From contig MU404117.1 of the NCBI GenBank assembly GCA_022695795.1, positions 186,001 to 250,000 of the forward strand: a stretch of DNA of 64,000 nt. The letters are read 5' to 3'. A program made the position numbers and the translations under genes. Each line of letters begins with the position of its first letter. Positions within the stretch are counted from its first letter, which is position 1. The notes under the pieces were generated by a model. The model was not told the origin of the DNA and made no database searches. It saw nothing but the letters and a program-made list of their open reading frames with translations. Source of the DNA: Biscogniauxia marginata. Its lineage: Eukaryota; Ascomycota; Sordariomycetes; Xylariales; Xylariaceae. Shown here piece after piece: positions 59,121 to 64,000 of this stretch.

Positions 59121-59134
59121 TTTTTCCCTTTTAA
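59121..59134 (-). other. Polypurine tract of Gypsy element 2
   Basis: On the minus strand it reads AAAAGGGAAAAA just before the 3' LTR, in the same place as in element 1. Confidence 0.6.
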
Positions 59135-62100
59135 GAATCTTTATCCCTAAAAATAAAAAGATTATAATTAAAGTTCTTTCTTCTTATTAGTAAATTCATT
59201 TTTATCCTTTTTTTATTATGTTTTATTATGTTATAAAAATTCATAAGGAGAATTTTAAAGCTTCTTATTATGCTAATAAACAAGTTAAAAATAAATTAGC
59301 CTTAATAGATTTAATTATTTTTAAAGGTTAAAAAAATGCTTTGTTTTTATTACGACTATAACAAAAAGGAATATATTATTTTAAAAGACTTTAATCGTTA
59401 TAATAAGTATATTTAAATAAATCGCACTTAATATAATATCTTCGGAATTTTAAAGAATAATATAACCGAAATTACTAAATAATTTCAAAAAATTAAAAAC
59501 GAATTAAAAAAGGCTAAAATCCGTTTAAAGGCCGCAATAAATCATATTCGTCGCTTTTATACTTAGCGTCGTCTTTAGTTTAAAAAGCTTAAAAAGATAA
59601 TTATACGTGGTTTAAACTCTATCGAGGAGTTAAACCGTGTTAAGTATAAAAAAAAGAAATAAAAACGTCTCGTTAAAAAATAGCAATATATAAAGAAATT
59701 ATTATATTAATTCGAGTTTAAATAAGACGTACTTACTTTAGCGGCTTTCCCTTTTTTCGACTTATTTCTTTTAAACCTTGACTTATATTTGTAAATCCTC
59801 CCGAACAATCCGAGTTTTATTAATAAAAGTTCTTAAGCTTAATTATTAAGTTTTTTAAGTGATTTTTAATAAGTATTTTTCTTATTTAATTAAATACTAT
59901 AATTAATTTTTAATTTTTTTAAGTTTAAAATCTTTTTTATTTTATACTTATTTAGTTTTTTTTTAATCTTATTTCGGGTTTTTAACGAGGCGTTTTTTAA
60001 TATTAATTTTAATAACGATATATAAAAAACTAAATATATTCTAAATTTCTTTAATAATTTCAATTTATAATTAATATTTAAGATAACTTTCTCGACTTTA
60101 TATAGTTTTAACTTCTTAAATTTAAGTTTTTTATTAAGTCGTTTTATTTTAATTTAAGGCGTTTTTATTATTACGTCTTGTTATTAGTAAAATAAGTAAA
60201 TTATATCTCTTTTTTTAAAAATTGGTTTTTTAATTCTTTTTTTATTATAATACTTTATTATTTTATTCTAAATAAATTATAATTCTTTTTATAGCCGTCG
60301 TTATACTACTTAAACCTTTTTAGATAATACCTTTACTCTTGGGGCTTTTATTTCGACTTTTAGTCCTTTTATAAGTTCGATTAATTATTTTTAAATTTTT
60401 ACTTTTTAACTATATACTACTTCGTATAATAACATTTTTATATCTTTGTTAACCGAGATGTTATATATTATTTAAGCTATTAATAATAGTTTTACCTAGT
60501 TATTTATTTCCTAGTTAATATAGCTTTTTAAATATTATTTTATTATTTAGTTTAATTTTTTTGTTTATTCGTTTATTTAGGGATAATATGTTATAAATAA
60601 TTTTTATTTAACTCTTATTTATTTTATTAAGCTAATTTAAAACTTTAAAGTAAATAACTTGTTTTTATTTAAAATAATACGTTTCGGTAGTTTATATTAA
60701 TTAACATATTTTCTTAAGAAATTAAAAACTAGTTATTTTATTATGTTTAACTCGTTAAATAATAAAAAGTAAATATATTTCGTGGGTTTATTAATAATTA
60801 TTTATATGTTGTTATAAGGTATTTTTATAATAGGATTTTTTAATTTAAAGAATTTTATTACGAAATCCTATGTAATTATATATTACGCTTTATTAGGTAT
60901 TTAAGTTAGCTATAATAATTTATATGGTTTATATTGTGATGTTTTAGTCTTATTATAAACGTTATAATTCTTTATAATTCTTTTAATTGTTTATCGCATT
61001 TCTGGAAAGTCTAATTCTTTTTAAAGTCGTTTTATTGTTTTGAAAATTCCTTGGTAACCGTGTAAGGGGTATTTATGGAATTCTTTAATAAATTCATTTT
61101 ATACTCGTTTTAATACGTAAATCTTTTCTTTATATAAAAGAAGTTCGTTATTAGATCTTTATTAAAACTATAATTGCTTTTTTTTAATTATAACTTTCCT
61201 TAAAACGTTATTTCTATTTTTTATGTTAATTCGTATATAAGTTAATATAATTAATTTGTTAATTTGTTATTTAAATATTTAAATATTTCTTTTATTGATT
61301 TTTAATTTATAATCCCTTTTTTTACTAAAAAGATTTATTTAAATGTTTTCTTTTTTTTTAATATAATAAATTTTAAAATTAAAATTAAATAGGAAAATCA
61401 TTTAACGCTTATGTTTTTAATTAAGCGTTTATGTTATTATAAATCATGTAAAGTTTTTATAATTTAAATAAATATCGATAAGTTCTTTGGTTTTACTAAG
61501 CTATAATTCTTATTTCTTTAGTGCTTTAATGACTATTAATAGTTCCTTATTATAAATCTAATAGTTTAATTTAACATTATATAATGCTTTAAATAAATAT
61601 ATAACTAGGTACTATTTTTTATTATTTTTTAATTACTCTAGAATTATTCCGATGGCAAAATTTAAAGTGTTTATTCTTAGTCGTTTCTTTTTATTTTTGT
61701 TTAAAAGTTTATATATAACCTTATTAATTATAATTTCTTTTAATTACTAAAAAGCCTTTTTAGCTTTTTTAATAAAATAAAAAGCTTCTTTTATTTTCGT
61801 TAAAATAATTAATTCTGTTAATAGTTTAGCGATTTGCTTAAAATCTTAAATAAGTTATTTAACGTAATTAATAAAGCCAAGAAATGCGTATATGTTTATA
61901 ACATTTTTAGGTTTTAATTAATCCTTAATTAATACTATTTTTCCCTTTTAAATTCGGATTTCTTTTAAACTTATTATAAACCTTAAATAATCTAGTTTTT
62001 TAATATATTATTTACTTTTAGTTAAATAAATAAGCAGGTTTACCTTTTCCAAGGCTTTTAACACTTGTTTTATATATTTTTTATACTTTTTCTCGTTTTT

Positions 62101-64000
62101 TAAATAAATTAGTATATCGTTTAAATAAACGAATATAAATTTATCTAGAAACTTATAAAGAATTATTATAATTATATATTAAAATATAGCGGGTATATTA
62201 ATAAACTTAAATAATATAACCTTATATTTATAATATCTATATACCGTTTAAAAGGTTATATATTATTCGTATCCTTTAATTATTTTAATTATATAATAAC
62301 TATCGCGGAGGTTTAGTGCTATAAAGATTTAAGCCTTATTAATTTATTTTTTATAAGTTTTATTAATAATAACGAATATTTTTTTATTACCTCGTTAAAG
62401 TGTTAATAGTTAATTACTCGTTTTTACATTAAATTTCCTTTTTTATTAACATGTTATTTTCCATTTTTATCGACTTTTAATATTATAATTACTAGGTATT
62501 TTAATGAGGACTTTAATTCTCGAATATATTCTTTATTAAATTCCTTTTAAATTCCTTTTTATAATGCTTTTTATTTTTCTTAATTTATAAAATATATTAG
62601 AAATAGTTTTAGTTACTTTTCTTCTTTAAAGTGGATTTAGTAATCTTATTAGTTATGTTTTAATAATTCTTTTTTTTTAAATAATTTATAAAAACGGAGG
62701 TATTTACGTGGTACTCTTTTCGTTAGATTTTTAAGCTTAGTTACTTGAATTATATAAGTAATATATTTCGTTTTTATATTTGTTTTTTTAGTGTTATTTA
62801 TAATACTTATTTTATAACCCGTAATAATTAACTCCTTTTAATTTTAATTTTAATAAAGTGTATTTATTTTAAAATTTATTTATAAATTACTTTTTTTAAG
62901 TTAATTTATTTTTAAGATTATATCATAACTTAATATATATATAATATTAAAAATGACTTATTTAAAATGTTTTTAAATAGTTATCGAGAAAAAGACTATT
63001 TTTTTTAATATTTTAATATTTTCGTAATTAAATATATATTCTTTAAAGTTCCGTAATTTATATAAACTTTATTTATATATTTATAATATATTATCCTTTT
63101 AAGTTATCTCGATTAAAATATAATTTTTATTTATTTTTAAGTTTATAAAGGCTTTATATTCCCTTTTATTATACTTAATTTTAGTTATAATAGTATTATT
63201 AAGTTTTAACTAGACTTTATATAAGGATTTATTATTTATAGCTTCTCGCTGCCTTACTAACGAGAGCTTTTATTGTTTTTTAGTTTTCCACGTTCCCTTT
63301 TTTTTAAATTTCCTTAAGTCGTTACGGCTTTAATGTCTTTTTATTCTTAAGCTTTTATAAGAGCATGTTTTTAATAATTGTTATTTAAATAATTTCTTTA
63401 ATTATTTTTTATATAAAACCTTATATATTAAAACTTTAATTCTTTTTCGAGGGCTTTTTTATAGCTTAAATCTATTTTTCTATTAATTTGAAATTTTTTA
63501 AAGTTTTAAATTATTTTCAAATAAAAAGCGTAATTCTCGGTTTTATTTATTAAAAATAACTTAATATCTCTTTATAAGTTTATATATATTTCTAGAAACT
63601 TTCCTTTTTTTTAAAGTATACTTTAATAATTTATTTATAACTTAGTTTAATTATACGTATTTTTACTTATTATTTTATTAAATATTTTTTTATAAAACCG
63701 AATAAACTAATGTCGTATTTAGTTCGTTTTTCGAGCTAATATGGAAAATATAGTTCTTTTTATAATTCTTATAATTCTTCCTTAATTTCGTCTTTTTCGA
63801 AACCCGTTTCGAGTAAATTATATATATTATATAGTATTAAAGTGTAATATATACAGCTTTTAATAATTACTTTATTACTTTTTTCGAAACTTAAGTGAAA
63901 ATAACATGTTTTAAAATAATATAACTATTATGAGATATTATTATAAATATATTTATTTTTTTTCGTGTTATTACTTTCCGGTTTTTAAGGATAGTAATTA
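59135..64000 (-). pseudogene. Degenerate pol of Gypsy element 2 (partial)
   Basis: Integrase, RNase H and reverse transcriptase regions can be followed by parallel with element 1, all full of stops. The gag end and 5' LTR are outside the window. Confidence 0.8.

Larger units (their letters stand above)
58703..64000 (-). mobile_element. Second Gypsy element of the same family, cut by the window edge
   Basis: It starts with an LTR (58703-59118) and continues with internal sequence that runs parallel to element 1 segment by segment (for example the YLND region at about 62114-62133 matches 53220-53236). Orientation is minus, like element 1. The 5' LTR lies outside the window. It is more heavily mutated than element 1. 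Confidence 0.9.

Overview
The window is nuclear DNA of a filamentous ascomycete (Pezizomycotina, probably a Sordariomycete; the species cannot be named from this). Genes carry several short introns (about 55-120 bases) with GT..AG ends and CTAAC/CTGAC-like branch points. The housekeeping proteins are fungal (mitochondrial Hsp70, SRP68, a CYA-5-like PPR protein, a LIM-RhoGAP). An abrupt AT-rich block with stop-riddled retrotransposons is typical of repeat-induced point mutation (RIP). Coordinates of spliced genes were built by hand from reading frame, splice motifs and family resemblance; exon sums were checked to be multiples of three.

Layout. 1-25.4 kb is a normal gene-rich arm: a Gln/Ser-rich coiled-coil protein (+), an FAD-dependent L-2-hydroxyglutarate dehydrogenase (+), a DUF2415 WD-type protein (-), SSC1-type mitochondrial Hsp70 (+), a membrane-anchored multicopper oxidase (-), SRP68 (-), a mitochondrial PPR protein (+) and a GNAT acetyltransferase (+). 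25.4-31.8 kb has no gene I can support. 31.8-35.6 kb holds a two-LIM RhoGAP (Rga1 type). 35.6-39.0 kb is again empty apart from a pyrimidine minisatellite. 39.0-48.4 kb is accessory in character: a small possible gene, a kinase-like protein with HGD in place of HRD, a CorA-like two-TM protein, and a coiled-coil protein of a fungal accessory family whose reading frame stops exactly where the AT-rich block begins.

48.4-64.0 kb is extremely AT-rich. It contains a 17-bp tandem array broken by a 99-N gap, one complete Ty3/Gypsy-type element on the minus strand (49800-57327, two LTRs and a perfect AAAAG target duplication), a 539-bp near-perfect palindrome, and a second element of the same family and orientation running off the right edge. 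Both elements are ruined by stops and G-to-A changes in their coding strand, as expected from RIP.

The most interesting observations are in gene structure. The GNAT gene can only be read if a nested intron pair (a [D1,2] spliceosomal twin intron) is removed, and it also needs one extra G in a G run to stay in frame. The multicopper oxidase regains its copper-binding HLHGH motif only through a two-nucleotide exon between two well-formed introns. The palindrome is also notable because its arms are 99% identical inside DNA that RIP has otherwise scrambled. Three unlinked genes here serve mitochondria (L2HGDH, SSC1, CYA-5-like); I see no true metabolic cluster.
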